A stretch of 64,000 bases of DNA from Pseudomonas triticicola (GCF_019145375.1 NZ_JAHSTX010000001.1:1959001-2023000), one strand, 5' to 3'. Numbered from the stretch's first letter, positions 25,912-35,178 are shown. The notes: generated from the letters alone by a model not told the origin. Translations and numbers: made by a program.

Positions 25912-27153
25912 CTAGTGCGCCGCAGCGGTCTCGATGGCGGCCCAGTCACAACTGTCGTGGAACCACTGCTCGACCTGATACAGCATGTCGCGCAACTCGG
26001 CCTCGTTCTGGCCCGCCACAATGGCGTTGAGGATTTCGGAATTGGTGAATTTCATGTTGCTGTAGGAGGTCATTTTTTCCGCCGAGATGCGGTATTCCAG
26101 CACGCCTCCAAGCGGGCAATCCCGGGGCACATCGCGCAGCAGACCGACACGCGGCGGAATGCTGATATGCCCGACCATGCGCAGCGGCTCGGTCATCGGT
26201 TCAGGCCGGTAGGCCGGATCGTGGAGCGCGCGCAGAAAAGCCATGCGCGGGTCGATGCCCCAGGCGTGGGTGATCTCCTGATTGAAAAACACTCCGCCCA
26301 GGCGCGAGGCGATTTCGCAGAGCACGATCTCGTCGTTTTCATCGACGAACAGCTCCAGGTGAAACAGCATCGTCGGTTCGGATGGCAGAACCCGTTCAAC
26401 CAGCGCACGCGCATAGTCGACCAGGCGATCACGCATCGGATTGTGCGCATCGAGCATGTGCAAGTCATGGGATTTGCCGCCGAGAAAATCCAGCGCCGAG
26501 GTCATCACACGTACCGGCGACACCAGAATCGGCCGGCCCTCGATGTACAGGCCATTGACGATGTAATGACTGCCGCGCACGTACTTTTCAATCATCAGAT
26601 TGTGGAACGTGGTCGAGGTCTGGCCGAGCAGCCAATCGCGCATTCGCGCCATGTCGCGTAACACCACGACGCCGTTGGAACCGCGCCCGTCGCGCGGTTT
26701 GATCACCACCGGAAAACCGTGCAGATCGCTGAACCGTACCGCCTCGGTGGCGTTGCTGATGGTGGCCATTTCGGCGATGGCAAAGCCGCACTCGCGGGTG
26801 CGCTGTTTCATCAGGAATTTGTCCCGGTAGAACATCGCACGCTCTTGCGCACCGACGCTGATCCCGAGCCGGTCATTGATACGCGCTACGCGCAATACAT
26901 CAATTTCCGCCAGCGCCACGCACAACGGTGCGTGCAGTTCGCGGGCGATTTCATAGACGTCGATTTCGACCAGCGCGTTGTCATTGAAGTTGTCGAACAG
27001 CTGATAGCGCACTGTGTCGCCCAGATGCGCCGCGATTTCCTGCGCGCGAGAGGCACAACTCAACAGGACGCCTTCACGGCCAAGCGCAACCGACCAGTCT
27101 TCGGCGCGGTGCTGGAGAATAATTTTCGGCGGGCAAAACACGATGAGCTGCAT
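25912..27153 (-). CDS. ATP-grasp ligase
   Basis: A 413-residue protein from ATG 27153, which has AAGGA eight bases upstream; an upstream ATG at 27177 is less well supported. The ATP-grasp core runs from about 110 to 300: VVIKPRDGRGSNG holds the nucleotide-binding Lys152 and the flexible loop, IEKYVRGSHYIVNG the middle strand, and LFHLELF...EIVLCEIASRLGG the Mg-binding acidic pair. Such enzymes join a carboxylate to an amine through an acyl phosphate, often amino acid to amino acid. A copy of the shared 29-bp motif stands about 100 bp upstream, suggesting an internal promoter. Confidence 0.88.
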   Translation of the reverse strand: MQLIVFCPPKIILQHRAEDWSVALGREGVLLSCASRAQEIAAHLGDTVRYQLFDNFNDNALVEIDVYEIARELHAPLCVALAEIDVLRVARINDRLGISVGAQERAMFYRDKFLMKQRTRECGFAIAEMATISNATEAVRFSDLHGFPVVIKPRDGRGSNGVVVLRDMARMRDWLLGQTSTTFHNLMIEKYVRGSHYIVNGLYIEGRPILVSPVRVMTSALDFLGGKSHDLHMLDAHNPMRDRLVDYARALVERVLPSEPTMLFHLELFVDENDEIVLCEIASRLGGVFFNQEITHAWGIDPRMAFLRALHDPAYRPEPMTEPLRMVGHISIPPRVGLLRDVPRDCPLGGVLEYRISAEKMTSYSNMKFTNSEILNAIVAGQNEAELRDMLYQVEQWFHDSCDWAAIETAAAH

Positions 27154-27254
27154 ACGGGCTTCCTTGCGATCTTGCATGGTTCATAGAGCGCCTGCCCCAC
27201 CGTGGCGGGACAGGTGCAAAGCTGGGTTATCTTGAACAGAAGCGGTGATTCTGG

Positions 27255-27283
27255 CCAATACCGATTACGTCCTTATTGATACC
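27255..27283. promoter_or_regulatory. Shared 29-bp motif, copy 1 (upstream of the ATP-grasp gene)
   Basis: The sequence is CCAATACCGATT, eight variable bases, ATTGATACC, with ATACC repeated 21 bp apart (two helical turns). It straddles the stop codon of the oxidase gene and lies 102-130 bp before the ATP-grasp start, in the same orientation as copy 2. Probable binding site of the LysR regulator at 29450. Confidence 0.6.
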
Positions 27284-28134
27284 TGTTCCATGCTGTTGGT
27301 CGCCTGATCGAGGATTTTCTCGCATTCACGCATGACCTCAGCCTTGCGCTGAAGGTACTCGACGAAAATTTCCTGCGCGGCGGACTCCACAACGCTGATG
27401 CCCATCGCTTCGACAAAGGCTTCAACCGCGGCGACCGCGTGAGCAAAGTGATTACTTTCGGTGCCGCCGGTGTGCACGGTGACCCAGGCGACCGTCGATC
27501 TGACCTTGGCGGCCGGCACGCCCATGTCACGCTCGAACCACTGCGTGAACAACGGGTGAATGAATTCCACCTCGCCATGGGTGTACACCTCATGCACCAG
27601 AGTCGTGAGCAAACCTTGCAGCAGATCTCGGTCACGCAGGCGCCGGGCGTCGGTCCAGTCTTTGAAGGACTGCGCCGAAGGCAGGCAGTTCTCTTTCAAC
27701 AGCCATTGGTCATCACCACAGATCGGTGTGGCCATGTTGTAGAACAGCTCGGAGTGCAGGGTGTTGCCCAACGCGCCGAGATCCTCGTCGGTGATGCGTT
27801 GCAGGCTGCCGCACACGCGGTACAGACGATCCGCCGCTTCGCTGTGCTGTTCCGAGCGCGCCAGCAAAGTGATGCGACTGGCGAGGCCAGACACGCTGGC
27901 GGCCGAGTTGTTGGTTTTCGACCAACTGCCGAAGAACGTGCGCAGCGGGGCAGCAGCATGGTGGCGCGAAGTCAGGGTCTGGAAGGAGCGCTCGATGTCG
28001 ACCAGCTCTGCCTCCTGACTGCGAAACGCCTCTACCAACGCTTGCTGCAGAACACCGGTGGGCATGTCGCCGAGCACGGGTTCAATGACGGACAATAACG
28101 GGCTTTGCAGCGTCAGCAGGTTACTCACGGTCAT
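27265..28134 (-). CDS. Heme-oxygenase-like fold putative diiron oxidase (HDO/TenA-like)
   Basis: A 289-residue all-helical protein. It shows the spaced ligand pattern of heme-oxygenase-like diiron oxidases: Glu182 ... His193 in HEVYTHGEVEFIHPLF, and His221 with Glu226-Ser-Asn-His229 in HTGGTESNHFAH. Glu129 in LHSELFYNM is a further candidate from an earlier helix. Known members N-oxygenate amines, desaturate or fragment amino acids and fatty acids (SznF, BesC, UndA). Helix assignments are by eye, and a TenA-like hydrolase remains possible. The start overlaps the MFS stop by four bases (ATGA), so translation is coupled. Confidence 0.72.
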   Translation of the reverse strand: MTVSNLLTLQSPLLSVIEPVLGDMPTGVLQQALVEAFRSQEAELVDIERSFQTLTSRHHAAAPLRTFFGSWSKTNNSAASVSGLASRITLLARSEQHSEAADRLYRVCGSLQRITDEDLGALGNTLHSELFYNMATPICGDDQWLLKENCLPSAQSFKDWTDARRLRDRDLLQGLLTTLVHEVYTHGEVEFIHPLFTQWFERDMGVPAAKVRSTVAWVTVHTGGTESNHFAHAVAAVEAFVEAMGISVVESAAQEIFVEYLQRKAEVMRECEKILDQATNSMEQVSIRT

Positions 28135-29354
28135 CTGACATTTTCCTTGTTGGATGATGAATCAAGCGCTTTGAGCGCAGAAGCGCCGGCCATGACCGGC
28201 AATGCAGGAACCTTCCAGCCGCGACGAATCACCAGCAGCGGCAAAATCTGGAACGTCATGATCAGTGCAATGCACGCTGGCCAGCCGCCAATCTCCCAGA
28301 GCGTGCCCGGCACAAAAGCACCAAAACTGCCGCCCAGGTAATAGCTGGTCAGATACAGGCCCACGGCGCCGGCCTTGTCCAAGCGAGCATGGGCGGTGAT
28401 AAATGCGTTGGCGGCGGCCTGAGCAAGGAACACTCCGGTAGAACTCAGCGCCAGGCCGGCAATGATCAGCCACAGCGGGGACGTCAATGTCAGCAGTGAG
28501 CCGGTGATTCCCAGGCACGCTGCGGCTGTGATCAATTCGCTGCGCGGCCGCGCCTTGCCCAGACGCCCGGCAATCGGCACCACCACCAGCGCCAGCAGGA
28601 ACACCGAATAAATCGCCCCGAGGGCGCCGGTGCTCAGGGAAAACGGCGCGCGACTCAGGTGCAGGCCGACGTAGGTGAATGTCGCAATCTGCGCAAACAG
28701 CACACAAAACCCCACGGCATAGGCGGCCAGCAACGGTGTGCTGAAACGTTCGGCATGCCAACCCCGACGGTCCGCCGGCAACTGAACCGTGGCGCGCGGA
28801 TTGCGCGGCAAAAACCAGGCAATGGCCAGCCCGAGAATCAGGCTCAGACTTGCCAGCATCGCCAGCGCGAGGCGCCAGTCGGCAAACTCGGTGACCCATC
28901 CGGTGAGAAACCGCCCGCAGAATCCGCCGAGCACGGTGCCGGCCACGTAGACACTGGTCACTTCGGTCACTGCGCCGTCTCTCCAGCGCACGCCGATGTA
29001 GGCAATGCTGGTGGCAAACACGACGGGTATCAGCAGGCCCTGAACCGCCCGCCAGAGCAGAAATTCAGCAAAACTGCTCGCCCACGCCGCCAGTAACGCT
29101 GGCAGCGCCAACGAGATCGCGGCCAGCGCGATGACCCGGTGCTGCTCGGCTCGCACGGTGAGCCGGCCGACAAACAACGCGGCAACGGCCACCGCCAGCG
29201 TGGTGACGGTGATGCTCCAACTGGCCTGCCGGGCAGACACGTCGAACGCCGAGGCAAGCGGATCAAGCAGCCCCTGCGTTGCATAAAGGTTGATAAAGGC
29301 CGCGCATCCCGCCAGAAACAGGGCGACCCGAGGACAAAACAGGCGAAGGCTCAT
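28131..29354 (-). CDS. MFS transporter (YnfM-like, 12 helices)
   Basis: A ~407-residue permease from ATG 29354. It has twelve hydrophobic segments and a VGRLTVRAEQHRV loop in the motif A position, as in YnfM-type drug or metabolite exporters. A TTG 24 bases upstream is an alternative start. It is the promoter-proximal gene of the eight-gene operon and lies divergent from a LysR gene, an arrangement common for exporters that protect a producer from its own product (inference). Confidence 0.88.
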   Translation of the reverse strand: MSLRLFCPRVALFLAGCAAFINLYATQGLLDPLASAFDVSARQASWSITVTTLAVAVAALFVGRLTVRAEQHRVIALAAISLALPALLAAWASSFAEFLLWRAVQGLLIPVVFATSIAYIGVRWRDGAVTEVTSVYVAGTVLGGFCGRFLTGWVTEFADWRLALAMLASLSLILGLAIAWFLPRNPRATVQLPADRRGWHAERFSTPLLAAYAVGFCVLFAQIATFTYVGLHLSRAPFSLSTGALGAIYSVFLLALVVVPIAGRLGKARPRSELITAAACLGITGSLLTLTSPLWLIIAGLALSSTGVFLAQAAANAFITAHARLDKAGAVGLYLTSYYLGGSFGAFVPGTLWEIGGWPACIALIMTFQILPLLVIRRGWKVPALPVMAGASALKALDSSSNKENVR

Positions 29355-29449
29355 AAGAAATGTTCGTAATAATTTCAAACACTTTTATAAGATGGGCTGT
29401 CTGAAGGATCCAATACCGATTTCTGACCGATTGATACCCAGGGATGAAC
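29355..29449. promoter_or_regulatory. Divergent promoter region of the biosynthetic operon, with motif copy 2
   Basis: This 95-bp spacer separates the MFS exporter (minus) from the LysR gene (plus). Motif copy 2 (CCAATACC..., 29410-29438) ends 11 bp before the LysR ATG and is 56-84 bp from the MFS start, fitting activation of the operon and autorepression of the regulator. A TATAAGAT at 29386-29393 could serve as a -10 element for the LysR gene. Confidence 0.62.
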
Positions 29450-30349
29450 ATGATCGATCTGCGCCGTTTGCGTTATTTTCTCGTCGTCAGCGACGAATTG
29501 CATTTCGGCCGCGCCGCGGTGCGTCTGCACATCGCCCAGCCGCCGCTGACCCGGCAGATTTCAGCGCTGGAAACAGAACTGGGCTTTCGCTTGTTCGACC
29601 GCAGCACGCGCAACGTCACGCTGACGTCCGAGGGTCGACACTTTCTGCCGTATGCGCGGGCCGTGCTGGAGCAAGTCGACCTGACAGCAGCCATCACCAG
29701 CAAACTGGCATCCGGCTCGGCCGGGCATCTGGCCGTGGGTTATGCCAGTTCGATCGCACTTTCGGATATTTTCAGCCAGACCATCCAGACCTTTTGCTCG
29801 TCGTATCCCGACGTGCAGTTGACCGTGGAAGAAGGCGCTTCGAGCACGCAATGCGCGCAAATCGTTGAAGGGCGCCTGGACATTGGCATGAGCCGCATGC
29901 GCCCGGCGGATGCGAACCCGGACATTCAGGTCATCTGCCTGGACAACGAGCCATTGATGGCCGCCGTACCCAGTGACAGTGCCCTCGCCGAGCTGAGCCA
30001 TGTAACTCTGGCCGAGTTGAGCGCCTTTCCTTTGATCGCCTTCCCGACCGACTACGGCTCAGCCTTGAACGACATCATCGCCGCGCTGTACCGGCGCAAC
30101 GATCTGGTGCCGCGATCGGGGCCGAGTGGCAAACAGATCACCTCGATCATTGCACTGGTCGCCGCTGGCCGGGGCGTTGCGGTTGTGCCGCAATGCACAC
30201 AGGCCCTGGTCAAACGCGGCGTGACTTATCGACCGCTGGCCGAACCCAGCGCCACGGCGCCGTTACTGGTATTGACGCGAAAACGCGAGCGCAGCCCGCT
30301 GGTCAAGGCATTTGTCGACGTGATCGAGCAGACCTTGCGCACCAACTGA
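29450..30349 (+). CDS. LysR-family transcriptional regulator of the biosynthetic cluster
   Basis: A 299-residue LTTR: an N-terminal winged helix (LRRLRYFLVVSDELHFGRAA, then QPPLTRQISALE) and a C-terminal two-lobe effector-binding domain. ATG 29450 has AGGGA five bases upstream; ATG 29444 is an in-frame alternative. Divergent from the MFS exporter and adjacent to a candidate binding site that recurs inside the operon, it is likely the pathway-specific regulator. It converges on ppk2 with 43 bp between stops. Confidence 0.9.
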   Translation: MIDLRRLRYFLVVSDELHFGRAAVRLHIAQPPLTRQISALETELGFRLFDRSTRNVTLTSEGRHFLPYARAVLEQVDLTAAITSKLASGSAGHLAVGYASSIALSDIFSQTIQTFCSSYPDVQLTVEEGASSTQCAQIVEGRLDIGMSRMRPADANPDIQVICLDNEPLMAAVPSDSALAELSHVTLAELSAFPLIAFPTDYGSALNDIIAALYRRNDLVPRSGPSGKQITSIIALVAAGRGVAVVPQCTQALVKRGVTYRPLAEPSATAPLLVLTRKRERSPLVKAFVDVIEQTLRTN

Positions 30350-30392
30350 ATAACGCCTGCGCCTGCGCGGTGGAAGGTCTGCACAGCAATCC

Positions 30393-31208
30393 TCAGAATT
30401 TTTCCGCGACACGCTTGTACGGATAATCCGGTTCTTTGTACTTGCCCGGCTTCTGTCGTTTCGGCAACTCGACCTTGTCGCGCTTGACCTCTTCATAGGG
30501 AATGCGACTGAGCAAGTCCGTGATGATGTTCAGCCGCGCGCGACGTTTGTCATTGGAGTCGGCGACCCTCCACGGCGCCCAATCGGTATCGGTATGCCTG
30601 AACATCTCGTCCCGCGCCCGTGAGTAGTCATACCAGCGACTGTAGGATTTCAGATCCATTGGTGTCAGTTTCCAGATCTTGCGCCCGTCATTGATTCGCG
30701 CTTCGAGCCGGCGGGTCTGTTCCTCTGGACTGACCTCAAGCCAGTACTTGAGCAGGATCACCCCCGAATCGACGATGGCGTTCTCCACCCAAGGGATCGA
30801 CTTGAGAAACTTGTCGGCCTGTTCTTCCGTGCAGAAGCCCATGACCCGTTCGACGCCGGCGCGGTTGTACCAACTGCGGTCGAAAATCACCACCTCACCG
30901 CCTGCCGGCAGATGCGGTAGGTAGCGCTGCACATGCATCTGGCTCTTTTCGCGATCGGTTGGCGCTGGCAATGCCATCACCCGGAACACCCGTGGGCTGA
31001 CGCGCTCCGTGATCGCCTTGATCACCCCGCCCTTGCCCGCACCGTCGCGCCCTTCGAAAACAATACACACCTTGACACCTTTGGCGATGACCCACTCCTG
31101 CAGCTTGACCAGCTCAACGTGGAGCTTGCGCAGCTGTTCGAGATAGTCCTTGTTTTTCAAGCGCGGACGTTCAATTGCCTTTGCAGGTTTCTTCTTGTCT
31201 TTCGCCAT
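30393..31208 (-). CDS. ppk2: Polyphosphate kinase 2
   Basis: A 271-residue PPK2 of the single-domain class. Walker A FEGRDGAGKGG lies at about 51-61, Walker B with FDRSWYNRAGVE at ~109-120 and the lid segment DGRKIWKLTPMDLKSY further on; these are the diagnostic motifs. It transfers phosphate between polyphosphate and nucleoside mono- or diphosphates. ATG 31208 follows GAGG/AGG; an upstream frame extension exists but lacks support. Confidence 0.94.
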   Translation of the reverse strand: MAKDKKKPAKAIERPRLKNKDYLEQLRKLHVELVKLQEWVIAKGVKVCIVFEGRDGAGKGGVIKAITERVSPRVFRVMALPAPTDREKSQMHVQRYLPHLPAGGEVVIFDRSWYNRAGVERVMGFCTEEQADKFLKSIPWVENAIVDSGVILLKYWLEVSPEEQTRRLEARINDGRKIWKLTPMDLKSYSRWYDYSRARDEMFRHTDTDWAPWRVADSNDKRRARLNIITDLLSRIPYEEVKRDKVELPKRQKPGKYKEPDYPYKRVAEKF

Positions 31209-31397
31209 GAACCTGTCCTCGCGCTTCAACAGCCCGCTGAAATTGTTTATTGACCCGATGGCCCTGATCCGTGAGGTTAGTTCACGCCCGATTGTTTGCC
31301 ATTGCCGGGCAAAAAAGCCGGATCGCCATGTGTTTCCTGCGTTTGTTCCGACGTCGCACTGTTCATTGCCCGATCCCCTGTTTGCTGGAGTTTTTCG

Positions 31398-33524
31398 ATG
31401 CCGTCGCCCAAATCATTGCCCACTGCCCTGCTCGGTCTGGCCCTGGCCTGCCCGGCAATGGCCGAGACCCAGGGACTGGAGCTGGGGCAAGTGCTGATTT
31501 CGGCGGACGAGCGCAGCGGCACCGATGCAGCGGTGGAAGAGGCCGGAACACGCCTCGAACAGGTGCCCGGCGGCACCAACGTGGTCGACCTGCGCCAGCC
31601 GTTGCAGGGCCGCGTTGCTAGCAATCAGGATGTGCTCGCCTATCAGCCGGGGGTGTATGCCCAGTCGGCGGGCAACGAAGGCGTAAAGATTTCCATCCGT
31701 GGTTCAGGCATCAACCGCGCACCCGGTGCCCACGCCTCGGGGCTGTACACGATGCTGGATGGCCTGCCACTGACCGGCCCGGGCGGCACACCATATGAAT
31801 TGCTCGAGCCGCTGTGGGTCGACCATGTCGAAGTGCTGCGCGGCGCCAATGGCTTTGATCGCGGCGCGCTGGCGCTGGGCGGCGCTATCGATTACGTCAG
31901 CCACACCGGTTACACCGCGCCAAAGCTGCAAGTGCGCTACGCCACTGGCAGCCATGGCTATCAGCAGCGCCAGGTCAGCTCCGGGCAAGTCCTGGGAGAT
32001 TTCGATTACTACGTGTCCCTGACCGGTGCCAATGCCGACGGCTATCAGGACCACACCGCCAGCGAGAGCAAAGGCCTGATCGCCAACTTCGGCTATCGCT
32101 TCAACCCGAATCTGGAAACCCGCTTCTACTTCCGCTATCGCGAAACCGAAAACGACCTCGCCGGTCGCGTGACCAAGCATTCCATCGAACACAGCCCACG
32201 GGCAGCCAACCCGGCGTATGTGGCTCGCGATGACAGCCGCAAGCAGCCCGGCAGTACCTTCATCGGCAACAAGACCACGTTCTATCTCGATGACGATTCG
32301 AGCATCCAGACCGGCCTCGCCTACCACGACTACCCGATGGATTTGCGCGAAGGCCCGAACCGGCTGAAGGTGGCATACACCGACGTCAGCGGCACCTTCG
32401 ACTACAAGCGCCGCGACACCCTGTTCGGCATGGAAAGCCGCAGCAATGTCGGCCTGCGCGTGACCAAGCACCTGCCCAACGACGGCGCCAGCGAGTTCGT
32501 GCGCATCCCGAGTGGCAACACCGCCAGCTATGCCCCGGGCACGCGGATGCGCAATTTCACTTATCAGGGTTCGGACACCGTGCTGCATTTCGGCAATGAC
32601 CTGGAAATTGCCGACGACCTCTGGCTGACCACCGGCCTTGCCGCCATCTACACCCGCCGCGAAAGCGCCGTGACCTATCCGCAGGGTGGCGGCAAGACCA
32701 GCCTCAGTGATTGGGACTATGCTCCGCGCATCGGCCTGCGCTACCAGATCACCCCAGACGTGCAAGTGTTCGGCAACCTCAGCCGCTCCGTCGAAGCGCC
32801 GCACCCGTGGTCGCTGATCTACAGCTCCAACGTGCGCTTCCCTGCCGGCAATGGCGCCGCCACCGGCACCCAGCGCGACCCGGTCGAACTGCAAAACCAG
32901 ACCGCAACCACTCTGGAACTTGGCGGCCGTGGCGACAGCCATTTGGGCGAATGGAGCCTGGCCTGGTACTACGCGCAAGTTCGTCACGAACTGCTCTCGG
33001 TGCTGCCGGACGCCAACGCCGTCACGCCCTACGAACTCAACGCCAGCCCGACCGTGCACCAGGGCATCGAGGCCAGCCTCAACAGCAAACTCTGGACCGC
33101 CGCCGACGGCCGCCAGCTGAGCTTGCGCCAGGCCTACACCTTCAGCGACTTCCACTACCGCGACGACGAACGCTTCGGCGACAACCGCCTGCCGGGCCTG
33201 CCGATGCATTATTACCAGGGCGAACTGCGTTACGACTGGCCGCAGGGTTTCTTCGCCGCCGTGAACACACAATTGGTGTCCAAAGTTGCCGTGGACTACG
33301 CCAACAGCTACTACGCCGACCCTTACGCCCTGTTCGGCGCCACGCTGGGCTACAACGCGCCGAAGGGCGACTGGCAAGGCTGGGTCGACATGCGCAACCT
33401 GACCGGCAAGCGTTATGCGGCAACGGTCACGCCGGGGTATGACGACAAAGGTCTGGATGCTGCGCGGTCGACTCCGGGTGAAGGGATGGGGGTTTATGTT
33501 GGGGTTTCGTGGAGTTTGCTATAA
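31398..33524 (+). CDS. TonB-dependent outer-membrane receptor
   Basis: A 708-residue receptor from ATG 31398 (GGAG eight bases upstream) with a signal peptide ending CPAMA. The plug domain (about 45-190) has DVLAYQPGVYAQ, IRGSG and LRGANGFDRGALALGGAIDY; the barrel follows and ends with VGVSWSLL. It has no N-terminal signalling extension, so it is not a sigma/anti-sigma linked transducer. It imports an iron chelate or other large ligand; the substrate cannot be read. A REPIN follows the stop. Confidence 0.9.
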   Translation: MPSPKSLPTALLGLALACPAMAETQGLELGQVLISADERSGTDAAVEEAGTRLEQVPGGTNVVDLRQPLQGRVASNQDVLAYQPGVYAQSAGNEGVKISIRGSGINRAPGAHASGLYTMLDGLPLTGPGGTPYELLEPLWVDHVEVLRGANGFDRGALALGGAIDYVSHTGYTAPKLQVRYATGSHGYQQRQVSSGQVLGDFDYYVSLTGANADGYQDHTASESKGLIANFGYRFNPNLETRFYFRYRETENDLAGRVTKHSIEHSPRAANPAYVARDDSRKQPGSTFIGNKTTFYLDDDSSIQTGLAYHDYPMDLREGPNRLKVAYTDVSGTFDYKRRDTLFGMESRSNVGLRVTKHLPNDGASEFVRIPSGNTASYAPGTRMRNFTYQGSDTVLHFGNDLEIADDLWLTTGLAAIYTRRESAVTYPQGGGKTSLSDWDYAPRIGLRYQITPDVQVFGNLSRSVEAPHPWSLIYSSNVRFPAGNGAATGTQRDPVELQNQTATTLELGGRGDSHLGEWSLAWYYAQVRHELLSVLPDANAVTPYELNASPTVHQGIEASLNSKLWTAADGRQLSLRQAYTFSDFHYRDDERFGDNRLPGLPMHYYQGELRYDWPQGFFAAVNTQLVSKVAVDYANSYYADPYALFGATLGYNAPKGDWQGWVDMRNLTGKRYAATVTPGYDDKGLDAARSTPGEGMGVYVGVSWSLL

Positions 33525-33545
33525 GACCCAACGCGAGATTCAAAT

Positions 33546-33633
33546 GTGGGAGCGAGCCTGCTCGCGAAAACGGTGTACCAGTCGTGAATTATTCGACTGA
33601 CACGACGCCTTCGCGAGCAGGCTCGCTCCCACA
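33546..33633. repeat. REPIN (inverted pair of REP elements)
   Basis: Two copies of the GTGGGAGCGAGCCTGCTCGC palindrome, at 33546-33568 and inverted at 33610-33633, flank a ~40-bp spacer. This is the usual arrangement of mobile REP doublets in fluorescent pseudomonads. The rest of the spacer to 33760 shows nothing else. Confidence 0.9.
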
Positions 33634-33760
33634 GTTGGCTTTGTGGTGCTGGTTAGAAGGGCGCAGGATTCAAATCTCTGGACGAGAATCATCGTGACAG
33701 CACGTCTCCTCGACTGATCAGACAACCATCATTCTCCATAGAAAATAACGGATTAGTCTC

Positions 33761-34546
33761 ATGGATACTTCCCAAGAAAACCCATTGGAAACATCACTCC
33801 GGCTGGCCGCGGACGAACCCGCGCATCGCCCTGAGTTCTATCGAACCCTACTGGACTCGACCGTCTACATCCTCGGCACCGCCGGTGCGGCGCAAGGCCA
33901 TGTCAATCTCGAAGCCGGCAGCAACATCAGCATCGCCCATTGGCAGAAGCCCGATGGCACGCCGGTCATTCCGTTCTTCTCCTCACTGCCGACGCTGCAA
34001 CAATCCATCGACAGCGAACAGAGCTATGTGGAGATACCGGCCCGATCATTGTTCGAAATCACGCTGGGCGCGCTGCTCTTTCTGAATCCGAAGTCGCCGT
34101 ACGGCAAGGAATTTCTTCCGGATGAAGTGCAACGCCTGCTCTCAGGCGAAATCGGCCGGCCCGCCACGCAGCGTACCGTCGAAAAAGAAACCAACGTCTT
34201 GCTTGGACAGCCTTCGGACTACCCATCGACGATGGTCCATTCGCTCTCGCAATTGCTGGCCAAACACGCCAATGTGAAACGCGCGTTCCTGGCGCTGATG
34301 CACGACGCCTCGGTTGATGAAAAGCCGCACCTGATCGTGGGCATCGAAGCGGATGGCGATATCGAACAGGTCATGCGCGAAGCCGGCAATGTCGCTGGGG
34401 ACACAGCCCCCGATGGCGGACCAGTTGATTTTTGCCGCGTGCTGACGGGACAAGCCGGGCTGAGTGATTACTTCCTCAAGGAAACCAAGCCATTCTACGA
34501 ACGCAAGGCACCGAGCAAGCTGCGTTCGTTCTTTGGCTTTGGTTGA
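33761..34546 (+). CDS. sseB: SseB family protein (enhanced serine sensitivity)
   Basis: A 261-residue protein with two SseB halves: the N-terminal domain includes FYRTLLDSTVYILG, IPFFSSLPTLQQ and LFEITLGALLFLNPKSPYGKEF (given in part), and the C-terminal domain runs from about 140. The family was named from an E. coli serine-sensitivity phenotype and its biochemistry is unknown. No ribosome binding site is strong. A stand-alone gene. Confidence 0.85.
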   Translation: MDTSQENPLETSLRLAADEPAHRPEFYRTLLDSTVYILGTAGAAQGHVNLEAGSNISIAHWQKPDGTPVIPFFSSLPTLQQSIDSEQSYVEIPARSLFEITLGALLFLNPKSPYGKEFLPDEVQRLLSGEIGRPATQRTVEKETNVLLGQPSDYPSTMVHSLSQLLAKHANVKRAFLALMHDASVDEKPHLIVGIEADGDIEQVMREAGNVAGDTAPDGGPVDFCRVLTGQAGLSDYFLKETKPFYERKAPSKLRSFFGFG

Positions 34547-34671
34547 CAGTCGCCTGCAGGCCGCTTGATCAGCAGGCCAGTGATCGATTCTGATGAGCGT
34601 AACCTTGGATTCTCTCAACCCGCCCTCATAACAGTGGTATCCCCACATCGTCTCGAGAGGAAGCACACACC

Positions 34672-35178
34672 ATGACCACTGAAACCGAAACTGCCATTCT
34701 CGCCGGCGGCTGCTTCTGGGGCATGCAGGATTTATTGCGCCGCTATCCGGGTGTGCTGAAAACCCGCGTCGGCTATACCGGCGGCGATGTGCCGAATGCG
34801 ACCTATCGCAACCACGGCAACCACGCCGAAGCCATCGAGATCGAGTTTGATCCGGCCGTGATCAGCTACCGGCAGATCCTTGAGTTCTTCTTCCAGATCC
34901 ACGACCCGAGCACGCCTAACCGTCAGGGCAACGATCTTGGCCCGAGCTACCGCTCGGCGATCTACTACCTGAACGACGAGCAGCGCGCCGTCGCTGAGGA
35001 CACCGCCGCCGATGTCGACGCATCGAAATTGTGGCCGGGCCGAGTGGTTACGGAAATCGAACCGGCGGGGCCGTTCTGGGAAGCGGAACCCGAGCATCAG
35101 GATTACTTGGAGCGGATTCCGAACGGCTACACCTGCCACTTCATCCGACCGAACTGGAAATTGCCGAAGCGCGGTTGA
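34672..35178 (+). CDS. msrA: Peptide methionine sulfoxide reductase A
   Basis: A 168-residue MsrA of the short form. The catalytic motif GCFWG (Cys14) and the conserved [19 protein letters not shown] and [10 protein letters not shown] segments are present. It reduces S-methionine sulfoxide in proteins with thioredoxin. GAGGAAG precedes the ATG. There is no fused MsrB domain and no C-terminal resolving Cys pair is visible. Confidence 0.95.
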   Translation: MTTETETAILAGGCFWGMQDLLRRYPGVLKTRVGYTGGDVPNATYRNHGNHAEAIEIEFDPAVISYRQILEFFFQIHDPSTPNRQGNDLGPSYRSAIYYLNDEQRAVAEDTAADVDASKLWPGRVVTEIEPAGPFWEAEPEHQDYLERIPNGYTCHFIRPNWKLPKRG

